Positions 7,888 to 14,500 of a stretch of DNA of 14,500 nucleotides are shown here, in pieces. A model generated the notes under the pieces. It was given only the letters and a program-made list of their open reading frames with translations, made no database searches and had not been told where the DNA came from. Made by a program: the position numbers and the translations under genes. Source of the stretch: Burkholderiaceae bacterium. GTDB taxonomy: Bacteria > Pseudomonadota > Gammaproteobacteria > Burkholderiales > Burkholderiaceae_C. Position 1 is the first letter of the stretch. The number at the start of each line of letters is the position of its first letter. The stretch is from contig JALOSD010000053.1 in the NCBI GenBank assembly GCA_025458585.1, positions 1 to 14,500 on the forward strand, read 5' to 3'.

Positions 7888-8681
7888 ACGCGCCTGCACC
7901 CCGCCCCGCCGACCGCCCGCTGCCGCTGGCGGGCCAGCGTGCCCTCGTCGTCGGCGTCGCCAACGACAGCTCGATCGCCTGGGGCTGCGCGCAGGCGTTC
8001 CGCGAGCTCGGCGCCGATGTCGCGCTGACGTACCTCAACGAGAAGGCGAAGCCGTTCGTCGAGCCGCTGGCGCAGCAGCTGCAGGCCTCGCTGCTGCTGC
8101 CGCTCGACGTCACGCAGCCGGGCCAGCTCGAAGCGGTGTTCGACGCCGTCGCGAAGCACTGGGGCGGCGTCGACATCGTCGTGCACTCGATCGCCTGGGC
8201 GCCGAAGGCCGACCTGCAGGGCGGGCTGCTGAACAGCAGCGCCGAGGGCTTCGCGCAGGCGGTCGACGTGTCGTGCCACTCGTTCATCCGCATGGCGCGG
8301 CTGGCGGCGCCGCTGATGGCCAGCGGCGGGTCCCTCTTCGCGATGAGCTACCACGGCGCCGCCAAGGTGGTGCCGAACTACGACCTGATGGGCCCGGTGA
8401 AGGCCGCGCTCGAGGCGAGCTGCCGCTACCTCGCGCACGAGCTCGGCCCGAAGGGCATCCGCGTGCACGCGATCTCGCCCGGGCCGCTGAAGACGCGCGC
8501 CGCCGGCGGGCTGAAGGACTTCGAGCAGCTGCTCACCGACGCCGCCGAGCGCGCGCCGCTCGGCGAGCTGGTCGACATCATGGACGTCGGCTACACCTGC
8601 GCCTTCCTGGCGACGAAGTACGCGCGACGGCTGTCGGGCAACACGATCTACGTCGACGGCGGCGTGCACATCATGGGCTGA
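7884..8681 (+). CDS. fabI: Enoyl-[acyl-carrier-protein] reductase FabI
   Basis: NAD(P)H-dependent short-chain dehydrogenase family enzyme that performs the last reduction of fatty-acid elongation; FabI is the triclosan target. The 265-residue protein has the FabI-type nucleotide loop VVGVANDSSIAWG, HSIAWAP, and the catalytic pattern Tyr156 (SYHGAAK) with Tyr166-x6-Lys173 (NYDLMGPVK). The C-terminal substrate region AISPGPLKTRAAGGL and NTIYVDGGVHIMG are also present. The ATG overlaps the kinase stop (ATGA), implying translational coupling. Many genomes carry a second fabI elsewhere; whether this is the main one or a copy dedicated to the operon cannot be told here. It is last in the four-gene block; 22 nt of unremarkable sequence separate it from the TetR promoter, with no clear terminator hairpin. 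Confidence 0.94.
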   Translation: MNAPAPRPADRPLPLAGQRALVVGVANDSSIAWGCAQAFRELGADVALTYLNEKAKPFVEPLAQQLQASLLLPLDVTQPGQLEAVFDAVAKHWGGVDIVVHSIAWAPKADLQGGLLNSSAEGFAQAVDVSCHSFIRMARLAAPLMASGGSLFAMSYHGAAKVVPNYDLMGPVKAALEASCRYLAHELGPKGIRVHAISPGPLKTRAAGGLKDFEQLLTDAAERAPLGELVDIMDVGYTCAFLATKYARRLSGNTIYVDGGVHIMG

Positions 8682-8703
8682 GGCGCGACAGCGGGCAGCG
8701 CGT

Positions 8704-8732
8704 TTGACCCTCGATCGCCGCAGTGGTATCTT
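8704..8732 (+). promoter_or_regulatory. Sigma70-type promoter of the tetR-efflux operon
   Basis: TTGACC at 8704-8709 (-35, five of six) and TATCTT at 8727-8732 (-10, four of six) are separated by exactly 17 nt. Transcription would start near 8739, inside the palindromic operator. This is the clearest promoter in the window. Confidence 0.7.
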
Positions 8733-8753
8733 TACTGACCAGTCAGTCAGTAA
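8732..8753 (+). promoter_or_regulatory. Palindromic TetR-family operator
   Basis: Perfect 8-bp arms TTACTGAC and GTCAGTAA flank a 6-bp centre. Inside it a second perfect palindrome, ACTGAC-CA-GTCAGT (8734-8747), exists because CAGT is repeated three times in tandem (8740-8751). The nested sites are the size and shape bound by TetR/AcrR dimers, possibly as an offset pair. The site covers the end of the -10 box and the predicted transcription start and ends 7 nt before the tetR GTG, so autorepression is the natural reading. Confidence 0.75.
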
Positions 8754-8760
8754 TATCCCC

Positions 8761-9438
8761 GTGACCACAGCCGAAGAGCTTGCCGCGACGCACGGCACCC
8801 GCCAGCGCCGCAAGGAAGCCCGCCCCGCCGAACTGCTCGACGCCGCGCTCGCCCTGTTCGTCGAGAAGGGCTTCGCGGCCACGCGCGCCGAGGAAGTTGC
8901 CGCGCGCGCCGGCGTGTCGAAGGGCACGCTGTACCTGTACTACGCGAGCAAGGAAGAACTGCTGAAGGCCGTGATCCGCGAGCGCCTGTCGGCCGAGATC
9001 GAGGCCGGCGTCGCGCTCGCCGAGCGCTACGAGGGGCCGACGCCGGCGCTGCTGCGCGAGGTCTTCATCGACTGGTGGCACCGCCTGCTCGACAGCGAGG
9101 TCTCGGGCGTGTTCAAGATCGTGATCACCGAGGTGCGCAACTTCCCCGAGATCGCCGCCTTCTACGCGCGCGAGGTCGTCGAGCCCGGCACGCGGCTGAC
9201 GGCGCGCATCCTGCAGCGCGGCATCGATCGCGGGGAGTTGCGCCCGGTCGACGTGCCCACCGCCGTGCACTCGCTCGTGCTGCCGATGATCATGCTGTGC
9301 CTGCACAAGCACACGCTCGGCGCCTGCGGCTGCGAGGCGCAGGGCATCGATGCGCGGCAGTTCGTGCGCGACCACGTCGACCTCGTGCTGCAGGGGCTGC
9401 TCGTGCGGCCGGACACCGCCGCGGAGGCGATGCGATGA
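8761..9438 (+). CDS. TetR/AcrR family transcriptional repressor
   Basis: Cytosolic repressor, probably of its own operon with the adaptor and RND pump, relieved by a small hydrophobic ligand. From the GTG at 8761 it has 225 residues. The N-terminal DNA-binding domain (about 20-75) reads ARPAELLDAALALFVEKGF, then a helix-turn-helix VAARAGVSKGTLYLYYASKEELLKAV, classic for the family. The C-terminal half is the ligand-binding and dimer domain. The frame is open back to a TTG at 8704, but that TTG is the -35 box and the operator lies between, so the longer form is unlikely. No Shine-Dalgarno precedes the GTG; the leader is short, about 20 nt. Its stop overlaps the adaptor start (ATGA). Ligand unknown. 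Confidence 0.9.
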   Translation: MTTAEELAATHGTRQRRKEARPAELLDAALALFVEKGFAATRAEEVAARAGVSKGTLYLYYASKEELLKAVIRERLSAEIEAGVALAERYEGPTPALLREVFIDWWHRLLDSEVSGVFKIVITEVRNFPEIAAFYAREVVEPGTRLTARILQRGIDRGELRPVDVPTAVHSLVLPMIMLCLHKHTLGACGCEAQGIDARQFVRDHVDLVLQGLLVRPDTAAEAMR

Positions 9439-10505
9439 CGCCGGCGTGGCGCCGCGGCCTGCTGGTCGCGCTCGTCGTCGCGGGCGTCGCCGGGCTCGCC
9501 GCGCTGTGGCGCGGCCGCCAGGCCACGCCGCCGGTGCCGCCCGTCGCGGTCCCGGCGGCCGAGCCCGCGCTCGAGCTCGGCGAGCCCGACCTCGTGCGCG
9601 CGCGGCGCGTCGAACTCGCGCACGTCGTCGAGGTCTCGGGCGGCCTGCGCGCGCTCGACTCGGCGTTCGTCAAGGCGCGCGTGCCCGGCGAGGTGCAGGC
9701 GGTGCTGGCGCGCGAGGGCGAGGCGGTCAAGCGCGGCCAGCTGCTCGTGCGCCTCGACCCGACCGAGCTCGACTGGCGGCTGCGCCAGGCCGAGCAGACC
9801 GCCGAGGCGAACCGCGCGCAGCTCGACATCGCGCGCCGCGCGCTCGACAACAACCGCGCGCTCGTCGCCCAGGGCTTCATCTCGGCCACCGCGCTCGACA
9901 ACTCGGTGGCCAACCACGCCGCGGCGCAGGCCAACCTGAACGCGGCGCTCGCCGCCGTCGAGATCGCGCGCAAGGCGCGCCGCGACGCCGACCTCGTGTC
10001 GACGCGCGCCTGCTCGAGATCGTCGACCCGTCGCGGCTCGAGCTCGAGGCCGCGATCCCGCCTGCCGACGCGGTGGCGCTGCGCGTCGGCGCGCCGGCGT
10101 CGCTGCAGGTCGACGGTCTTGCCGCGCCGGTGCCGGCGCGCGTGGCGCGCATCAACCCGAGCGCGCAGGCGGGATCGCGCGCCGTGCTCGCCTACCTCGC
10201 GCTCGAGCCGCAGCCGGGGCTGCGGCCGGGCCTGTTCGCACGCGGCACGGTCGAGCTCGGCCGCGCCAGCGCGCATCGAGCAGTCGCGGCCCTACGTGCT
10301 GCAGATCGACGGCGAGCGCGCCGTGCAGCGCCCCGTCACGCCGGGGCGGCGCGGGCGCGTCGACGGGGTCGAGTGGGTCGAGGTCTCCGGCGTCGACGAC
10401 GGCACGACGCTGCTCGCCGGCACCGTGGGCATCGTGCGCGACGGCACGCGCGTGCGCGTGACGCTGCCGGTGGCCGCGCCCGCCGTCGCGAACCGCCAGC
10501 CCTGA
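9435..10505 (+). CDS. RND efflux periplasmic adaptor (MFP/HlyD-type) with two compensating frameshifts
   Basis: Periplasmic adaptor that links the RND pump to an outer-membrane channel. The ATG overlaps the tetR stop. The uninterrupted frame gives 356 residues, but only parts look like the family. Residues 1-191 hold an N-terminal membrane anchor (7-24), the first lipoyl half (VPGEVQAVLAREGEAVKRGQLLVRLDP) and the coiled-coil hairpin (about 115-190). Residues 192-279 are Arg/Ser-rich nonsense. The true product of that stretch lies in another frame, from VDARLLEIVDPSRLELEA at 9998 to about 10273. The original frame resumes at ARIEQSRPYVLQIDG (10269) through the C-terminal domain. Arithmetic demands losses of 1 and 2 nt modulo 3. 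About 20 residues, including the second lipoyl half (RAPxxG), and then about 8-10 more are absent. Probably non-functional as written, or a sequence error. Confidence 0.85.
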   Translation: MTPAWRRGLLVALVVAGVAGLAALWRGRQATPPVPPVAVPAAEPALELGEPDLVRARRVELAHVVEVSGGLRALDSAFVKARVPGEVQAVLAREGEAVKRGQLLVRLDPTELDWRLRQAEQTAEANRAQLDIARRALDNNRALVAQGFISATALDNSVANHAAAQANLNAALAAVEIARKARRDADLVSTRACSRSSTRRGSSSRPRSRLPTRWRCASARRRRCRSTVLPRRCRRAWRASTRARRRDRAPCSPTSRSSRSRGCGRACSHAARSSSAAPARIEQSRPYVLQIDGERAVQRPVTPGRRGRVDGVEWVEVSGVDDGTTLLAGTVGIVRDGTRVRVTLPVAAPAVANRQP

Positions 10506-10517
10506 GCGCGCCGCGCC

Positions 10518-13500
10518 ATGTGGTTCACGCGCGTCTCGATCGCCAACCCGGTGCTGGCGACGATGGTCATGCTGGCCTTCGTCGTGCTCGGCCTGCTCGG
10601 CATCCAGCGGCTGAAGGTCGACCAGTTCCCGAACATCGAGTTTCCGACCGTCGTCGTCCAGGTCACGTACCCGGGCGCCGCGCCCGAGATCGTCGAGAAC
10701 GAGGTCACGCGCCGCGTCGAGGAAGCCGTCAACACGATCGCCGGCATCAACCAGCTGTTCTCGCGCAGCTACGAGAGCAGCTCGGTCGTGATCGTGCAGT
10801 TCAACCTCGACGTCGACGGCCGCCGCGCGGCCGACGACGTACGCGAGAAGCTGTCGCAGGTGCGCGCCCAGCTGCCCGACGAGGTCGAGGAGCCGAAGGT
10901 CTCGCGCTTCGACCCCGCGAGCCGGCCCGTGTGGACGGTGGCGCTGACCTCGCCCGACGGCAGCGTCGACCAGCAGGCGCTGACCACGTTCGGCGACCAG
11001 GTGCTGAAGAAGCGCCTCGAGAACGTGCGCGGCGTCGGCGCGGTGACGCTCGTCGGCGGGCTCGAGCGCGAGATCAACGTCTACCTGAAACCGCAGGCGA
11101 TGGAGGCACTCGGCGTCGGCGTCGACCAGGTCGTCGCCGCGCTGCGCGCCGACACCCGCGAGCTTCCCGCCGGCGCGCTGCGCACGAACGAGGCCGAGCG
11201 CGTCGTGCAGGTCGACGCGCGGCTGCGGCGCGCCAGCGACTTCGAGTCGCTCGTCGTCGCCAGGCGTGCCGGCACGCCGGTGCGCCTGGCGCAGGTCGCC
11301 GACGTCGTCGACGGGCCGCAGGAGCTCGAGAGCCTGGCCCTCTTCAACGGCCGCCGAACGCTCGCGCTCGACGTGCAGAAGAGCCAGGGCGAGAACACGA
11401 TCGAGGTCGTCGACGGCCTGAACCATGCGCTCGAGGCGCTGCGCGCGCAGCTGCCGCCGGGCATCGCCGCCGACGTCGTGCGCGACAACTCGCGTCCGAT
11501 CCGCGTCGCCGTGAACAACGTGCGGCAGACGCTGCTCGAGGGCGCGGCGCTGACGATCCTGATCGTGTTCCTGTTCCTCAACTCGTGGCGCTCGACGGTG
11601 ATCACGGGGCTGACGCTGCCGATCGCGCTCGTGGGCACCTTCGGCTTCATGTACGCGTTCGGCTTCTCGATCAACATGGTCACGCTGATGGCGCTCAGCC
11701 TGTGCGTGGGCCTGCTGATCGACGACGCGATCGTCGTGCGCGAGAACATCGTGCGCCACGTGCAGATGGGCAAGACGCCGCACGACGCCGCGCTCGAGGG
11801 CACCAACGAGATCGGGCTGGCGGTGCTCGCCACCACGCTGTCGATCGTCGCCGTGTTCCTGCCGATCGGCTTCATGGGCGGCATCATCGGCAAGTTCTTC
11901 CACGAGTTCGGCATCACGATCGTCGCCGCGGTGCTGATCTCGATGTTCGTCAGCTTCACGCTCGACCCGATGCTGTCGAGCGTCTGGCACGACCCTGCGA
12001 TCGACCGCGAAGGCAAGCCCTTCGTGCCGCGCAACCTGTACGACCACACGCTGGGGCGCGTCACGCACGCGTTCGACCGCTTCCAGCACCGCCTCGGCGA
12101 CGCCTACGTCGCGATCCTGCGCTGGTCGCTCGCGCACCAGCTCGCCACCGTCGCGATCGCGGTCGCGACCTTCGTCGCCGCGATCGTCGGCGTGCGCGCG
12201 CTCGGCACCGAGTTCGTGCCGAAGGCCGACTTCTCCGAGACCTTCGTCAGCTTCTACACGCCGGTGGGCTCGTCGATCGAGCTCACCGAGGCGCGCGCCA
12301 GGCAGGTCGACGCCATCGTGCGCGAGATGCCCGAGGTGATGTACACGCTGACGACGATCAACACCGGCCAGGCCGCGGGCCGCATCTACGCCACGATGTA
12401 CGTGCGCCTCGTCGACCGCCACCTGCGCGAGCGCAACGTCGACCAGATGTCGGTGCCGCTGCGCGAACGGCTCGCGCGCGTGCCGGGCATCACGGTGACG
12501 CACGTCGGCCTGCTCGACGGCGTCAGCGGCGCCAAGCAGATCTCGCTGTCGCTGCAGGGGCCCGACCTCGCCGAGCTGCGGCGGCTGTCGCAGCGCCTGT
12601 CGACGCAGCTGCGCGAGATCCCCGGCCTCGTCGATCTCGACGCGAGCCTGAAGGCCGACCGCCCGACCTACGCCGTCGAGGTGCGGCGCGACGCGGCCGC
12701 CGACGCGGGCCTGTCGGCGGGCGCGATCACGAACACGCTGCGCGTGCTCGTCGCGGGGCAGACCGTGGCGCAGTGGCGCGCGCCCGACGACCAGAGCTAC
12801 GACGTCAACCTGCGTCTGCACCCCCAGGCGCGGCAGGCGGCCGACGACCTGACGCGGCTGGGCCTCGTGGCCGGCACGAACGCCGACGGCTCGGCGCGCA
12901 TCGTGCGCCTGTCGCAGGTGGCCGACGTCGTGCCAGGCAGCGGTGCGAACCAGATCAACCGCCGCGACCTCAGCCGCGAGGTCGAGCTGACGGCCAACAC
13001 GAGCGGCCGCGCGCTCGGCGAGGTGTCGGCCGACATCCGGCGCGTGCTCGACGCGACGCCGCTGCCGCCGGGCTACACGTACCGCTTCGGCGGCTCGACG
13101 AAGGACATGCAGGAATCGTTCGCCTACGCGCTGCAGGCGCTCGCGATGGCGGTCGTCTTCATCTACATGATCCTGGCGTCGCAGTTCCGCAGCTTCGTGC
13201 AGCCGCTGGCGCTGATGACGTCGCTGCCGCTGACGCTGATCGGCGTCGTCGGCACGCTCGCGCTGTTCGGCTCGACGCTGAACATCTTCTCGATCATCGG
13301 CATCGTGATGCTGATGGGGCTGGTGACGAAGAACGCGATCCTGCTGGTGGACTTCGCGATCCGCAGCCGCGCCGCCGGCATGAACCGCGCCGATGCGCTG
13401 CTGCACGCGGCGCGCGTGCGGCTGCGCCCGATCCTGATGACGACGCTGGCGATGATCTTCGGCATGGTCCCGCTCGCGTTCGCGCTCAGCGAGGGCAGCG

Positions 13501-13661
13501 AGCAGCGCGCGCCGATGGGGCAGGCGGTGATCGGCGGCGTGATCACGTCGAGCCTGCTGACGCTGGTCGTCGTGCCGGTCGTCTACTGCTGGCTCGACGA
13601 CCTCTCGGTGTGGGTGCGTCGCCTCGTGCGCGGCAGGCCGGCGTCAGCGAGCGCTGCCTAG
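10518..13661 (+). CDS. RND family multidrug efflux permease
   Basis: Inner-membrane proton-driven pump of the AcrB/MexF (HAE1) group that exports drugs, dyes or solvents through an adaptor and outer-membrane channel. At 1047 residues it is full length. It starts MWFTRVSIANPVLATMVML (first membrane helix), followed by the porter domain with FPTVVVQVTYPGAAPEIVE. The proton-relay aspartates are Asp402 and Asp403 in LLIDDAIVVREN of helix 4, with Lys938 in VTKNAILLVDFA of helix 10. TGLTLPIALVGTF and the PIGFMGG repeat-like helices are also seen. The internal duplication typical of the family is visible. It begins 12 nt after the adaptor stop, so it is co-transcribed with tetR and the adaptor. No damage is visible in this gene, unlike the adaptor. 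Substrate range cannot be predicted. Confidence 0.95.
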   Translation: MWFTRVSIANPVLATMVMLAFVVLGLLGIQRLKVDQFPNIEFPTVVVQVTYPGAAPEIVENEVTRRVEEAVNTIAGINQLFSRSYESSSVVIVQFNLDVDGRRAADDVREKLSQVRAQLPDEVEEPKVSRFDPASRPVWTVALTSPDGSVDQQALTTFGDQVLKKRLENVRGVGAVTLVGGLEREINVYLKPQAMEALGVGVDQVVAALRADTRELPAGALRTNEAERVVQVDARLRRASDFESLVVARRAGTPVRLAQVADVVDGPQELESLALFNGRRTLALDVQKSQGENTIEVVDGLNHALEALRAQLPPGIAADVVRDNSRPIRVAVNNVRQTLLEGAALTILIVFLFLNSWRSTVITGLTLPIALVGTFGFMYAFGFSINMVTLMALSLCVGLLIDDAIVVRENIVRHVQMGKTPHDAALEGTNEIGLAVLATTLSIVAVFLPIGFMGGIIGKFFHEFGITIVAAVLISMFVSFTLDPMLSSVWHDPAIDREGKPFVPRNLYDHTLGRVTHAFDRFQHRLGDAYVAILRWSLAHQLATVAIAVATFVAAIVGVRALGTEFVPKADFSETFVSFYTPVGSSIELTEARARQVDAIVREMPEVMYTLTTINTGQAAGRIYATMYVRLVDRHLRERNVDQMSVPLRERLARVPGITVTHVGLLDGVSGAKQISLSLQGPDLAELRRLSQRLSTQLREIPGLVDLDASLKADRPTYAVEVRRDAAADAGLSAGAITNTLRVLVAGQTVAQWRAPDDQSYDVNLRLHPQARQAADDLTRLGLVAGTNADGSARIVRLSQVADVVPGSGANQINRRDLSREVELTANTSGRALGEVSADIRRVLDATPLPPGYTYRFGGSTKDMQESFAYALQALAMAVVFIYMILASQFRSFVQPLALMTSLPLTLIGVVGTLALFGSTLNIFSIIGIVMLMGLVTKNAILLVDFAIRSRAAGMNRADALLHAARVRLRPILMTTLAMIFGMVPLAFALSEGSEQRAPMGQAVIGGVITSSLLTLVVVPVVYCWLDDLSVWVRRLVRGRPASASAA

Positions 13662-13684
13662 AATCGGGAGTTCCCGGATAGAAT
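13659..13684 (+). promoter_or_regulatory. Paired TAGAAT boxes around a small inverted repeat, upstream of pcm
   Basis: TAGAAT occurs at 13659-13664, where it includes the stop codon of the RND gene, and again at 13679-13684. Between them CGGGA-GT-TCCCG (13665-13676) forms a short palindrome. TAGAAT is one base from the -10 consensus and the second copy is well placed for the methyltransferase start at 13702, but no convincing -35 lies 16-18 nt upstream. Could be an operator-promoter or chance. Confidence 0.3.
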
Positions 13685-13701
13685 ACCCCCAGGTGTATGC
13701 G

Positions 13702-14253
13702 ATGAACCTCGAACAGGCCCGCTTCAACATGATCGAGCAGCAGATCCGCCCCTGGGAGGTGCTGGACCAGGGCGTGCTCGACCTGCTCGCCGAGGTCCGC
13801 CGCGAGGACTTCGTGCCGAGCGCCTGCCGCGCGCTCGCGTTCGTCGACATGCAGGTGCCGCTGCGCGAGCACGGCGAACGCGGCCAGTGCATGCTCGAGC
13901 CGAAGGTCGAGGCGCGCCTGCTGCAGGACCTGCAGGTGCGGCGGCACGAGAAGGTGCTCGAGGTCGGCGCCGGCTCCGGCTACATGGCGGCGCTGCTCGG
14001 CCGGCTGGCGCAGCGCGTCGTCACACTCGAGATCGTGCCCGAACTCGTCGCAATGGCCACCGCCAACCTGCAGCGCGCCGGCCTGCGCAACGTGACCGTG
14101 CGCGAGGGCGACGGCGCGCGTGGCCTCGCCGGCGAGGCGCCGTTCGACGCCATCGTGCTGTCGGGCTCGGTCGCCGAGGTGCCGCGGGCGCTGCTCGAGC
14201 AGCTCAAGCCGGCACAGCGTCGGCAGGCCCCGCTCCAACCCCAGGACCCGTGA
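13702..14253 (+). CDS. pcm: Protein-L-isoaspartate O-methyltransferase, C-terminally truncated
   Basis: SAM-dependent enzyme that starts repair of isoaspartyl residues in damaged proteins. The start MNLEQARFNMIEQQIRPWEVLD and the motif KVLEVGAGSGYMAALLGRL (SAM loop) are typical of the betaproteobacterial form. The body is recognisable up to FDAIVLSGSVAEVPRALLEQLKP (about residue 170). After that the sequence turns into QRRQAPLQPQDP and stops at 183 residues, where relatives continue with a Gly-rich turn and about 40-50 more residues of the last strands. The end is therefore probably lost by a deletion that joins it to the leader of the next gene. I chose ATG 13702 (AGG 8 nt upstream) over the in-frame GTG at 13693. 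The stop overlaps the tolC ATG (TGATG). Confidence 0.85.
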   Translation: MNLEQARFNMIEQQIRPWEVLDQGVLDLLAEVRREDFVPSACRALAFVDMQVPLREHGERGQCMLEPKVEARLLQDLQVRRHEKVLEVGAGSGYMAALLGRLAQRVVTLEIVPELVAMATANLQRAGLRNVTVREGDGARGLAGEAPFDAIVLSGSVAEVPRALLEQLKPAQRRQAPLQPQDP

Positions 14254-14500
14254 TGCGCCGATCCACCCTCCGCCACCGACTGTCCGCGCTCGCACTCGCC
14301 GCCGGTGCGCTGCTCGCGCACGCCAGCCCGCTGCACGCGCAGAACCTCGTGGAGCTCTACGACGCCGCACGGGCATTCGACGCCACGTACCTGGCCGCTC
14401 GCGCGCAGGCCGACGCCGCGACCTACCGCCGCGCCCAGGCCGACGCGCTGCGCCTGCCCAACGTGGGGCTGCAGGCCTCGGCGGCACGCTCGGTGACCGA
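14253..14500 (+). CDS. TolC-family outer-membrane efflux protein, 5' part only
   Basis: Start of an outer-membrane channel protein, running off the window after 82 codons. The N-terminus MRRSTLRHRLSALALAAG has a basic region and hydrophobic core, with a likely signal-peptidase site after PLHA, giving a mature start near QNLVELYDAARAFDATYLAA. This matches the first helix of TolC-type proteins (xxLxELYxxAxxxDxxYxAA), followed by the Ala/Gln-rich coiled-coil segment RAQADALRLPNVGLQASA. AGGA lies 7 nt before the ATG. It could be the channel partner of the upstream RND pump, although such proteins often serve several pumps. Family call is sound; the rest of the gene is unseen. Confidence 0.82.
   Translation, partial: MRRSTLRHRLSALALAAGALLAHASPLHAQNLVELYDAARAFDATYLAARAQADAATYRRAQADALRLPNVGLQASAARSVT

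Noticed and set aside
8740..8751. Tandem CAGT repeats as a simple-sequence or phase-variation tract
   Set aside because: Three copies only, outside any reading frame, and better explained as part of the overlapping operator palindromes.
8704..8760. TTG start giving 19 extra residues on the TetR protein
   Set aside because: The TTG is the -35 element and the extra codons are the promoter and operator; the GTG at 8761 is the plausible start.
10152..13406. A 1084-codon open frame on the minus strand opposite the RND pump
   Set aside because: Its product is Arg/His/Asp-rich low-complexity sequence, typical of the antisense frame of high-GC coding DNA, and the plus-strand gene has full RND motifs over the same span.

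Overview
The window is a compact, high-GC (roughly 70% by eye) chromosomal segment. Protein similarity recalled from memory and gene order suggest a betaproteobacterium of the order Burkholderiales (Rubrivivax/Leptothrix/Methylibium-like). No tRNA, rRNA, insertion sequence, phage gene or CRISPR array was recognised, and base composition looks even throughout.

Layout: (1) 1-1215, plus strand: a Tat-type LEA14-like lipoprotein, then a trmB gene (tRNA m7G46 methyltransferase) broken by a short out-of-frame deletion. (2) 1226-2789, minus strand: uppP (undecaprenyl-diphosphatase) followed by a glutathione S-transferase. (3) 2992-8681, plus strand: a tightly coupled four-gene block. It encodes a DUF3141 PHA-synthase-like alpha/beta hydrolase, a MaoC-like/phosphotransacylase fusion, an acetate/propionate-type kinase and FabI enoyl-ACP reductase; three junctions overlap or are 4 nt apart, except that the fusion may start 15 nt later. 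(4) 8704-13661, plus strand: a TetR repressor whose promoter overlaps a clear palindromic operator, then an RND periplasmic adaptor and a full-length RND pump. (5) 13662-14500: a protein-L-isoaspartate methyltransferase with a missing C-terminus, and the start of a TolC-family outer-membrane gene that runs off the window.

How the genes fit together: the phosphotransacylase and kinase would interconvert acyl-CoA, acyl-phosphate and ATP. Next to a PhaC-like Cys-Asp-His enzyme and FabI, this suggests a short-chain acyl-CoA or polyester/fatty-acid module whose exact role I do not know. The TetR-adaptor-RND block is a drug or solvent efflux operon, to which the TolC homologue could supply the outer-membrane channel.

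The most unusual signal is a set of four apparent small deletions in otherwise intact genes: one in trmB, two mutually compensating ones in the adaptor, and one at the end of the isoaspartate methyltransferase. They are either assembly or sequencing artefacts or real lesions. The best candidate for new biology is the four-gene acyl block, in which the MaoC-like domain has lost the hydratase catalytic Asp and His.
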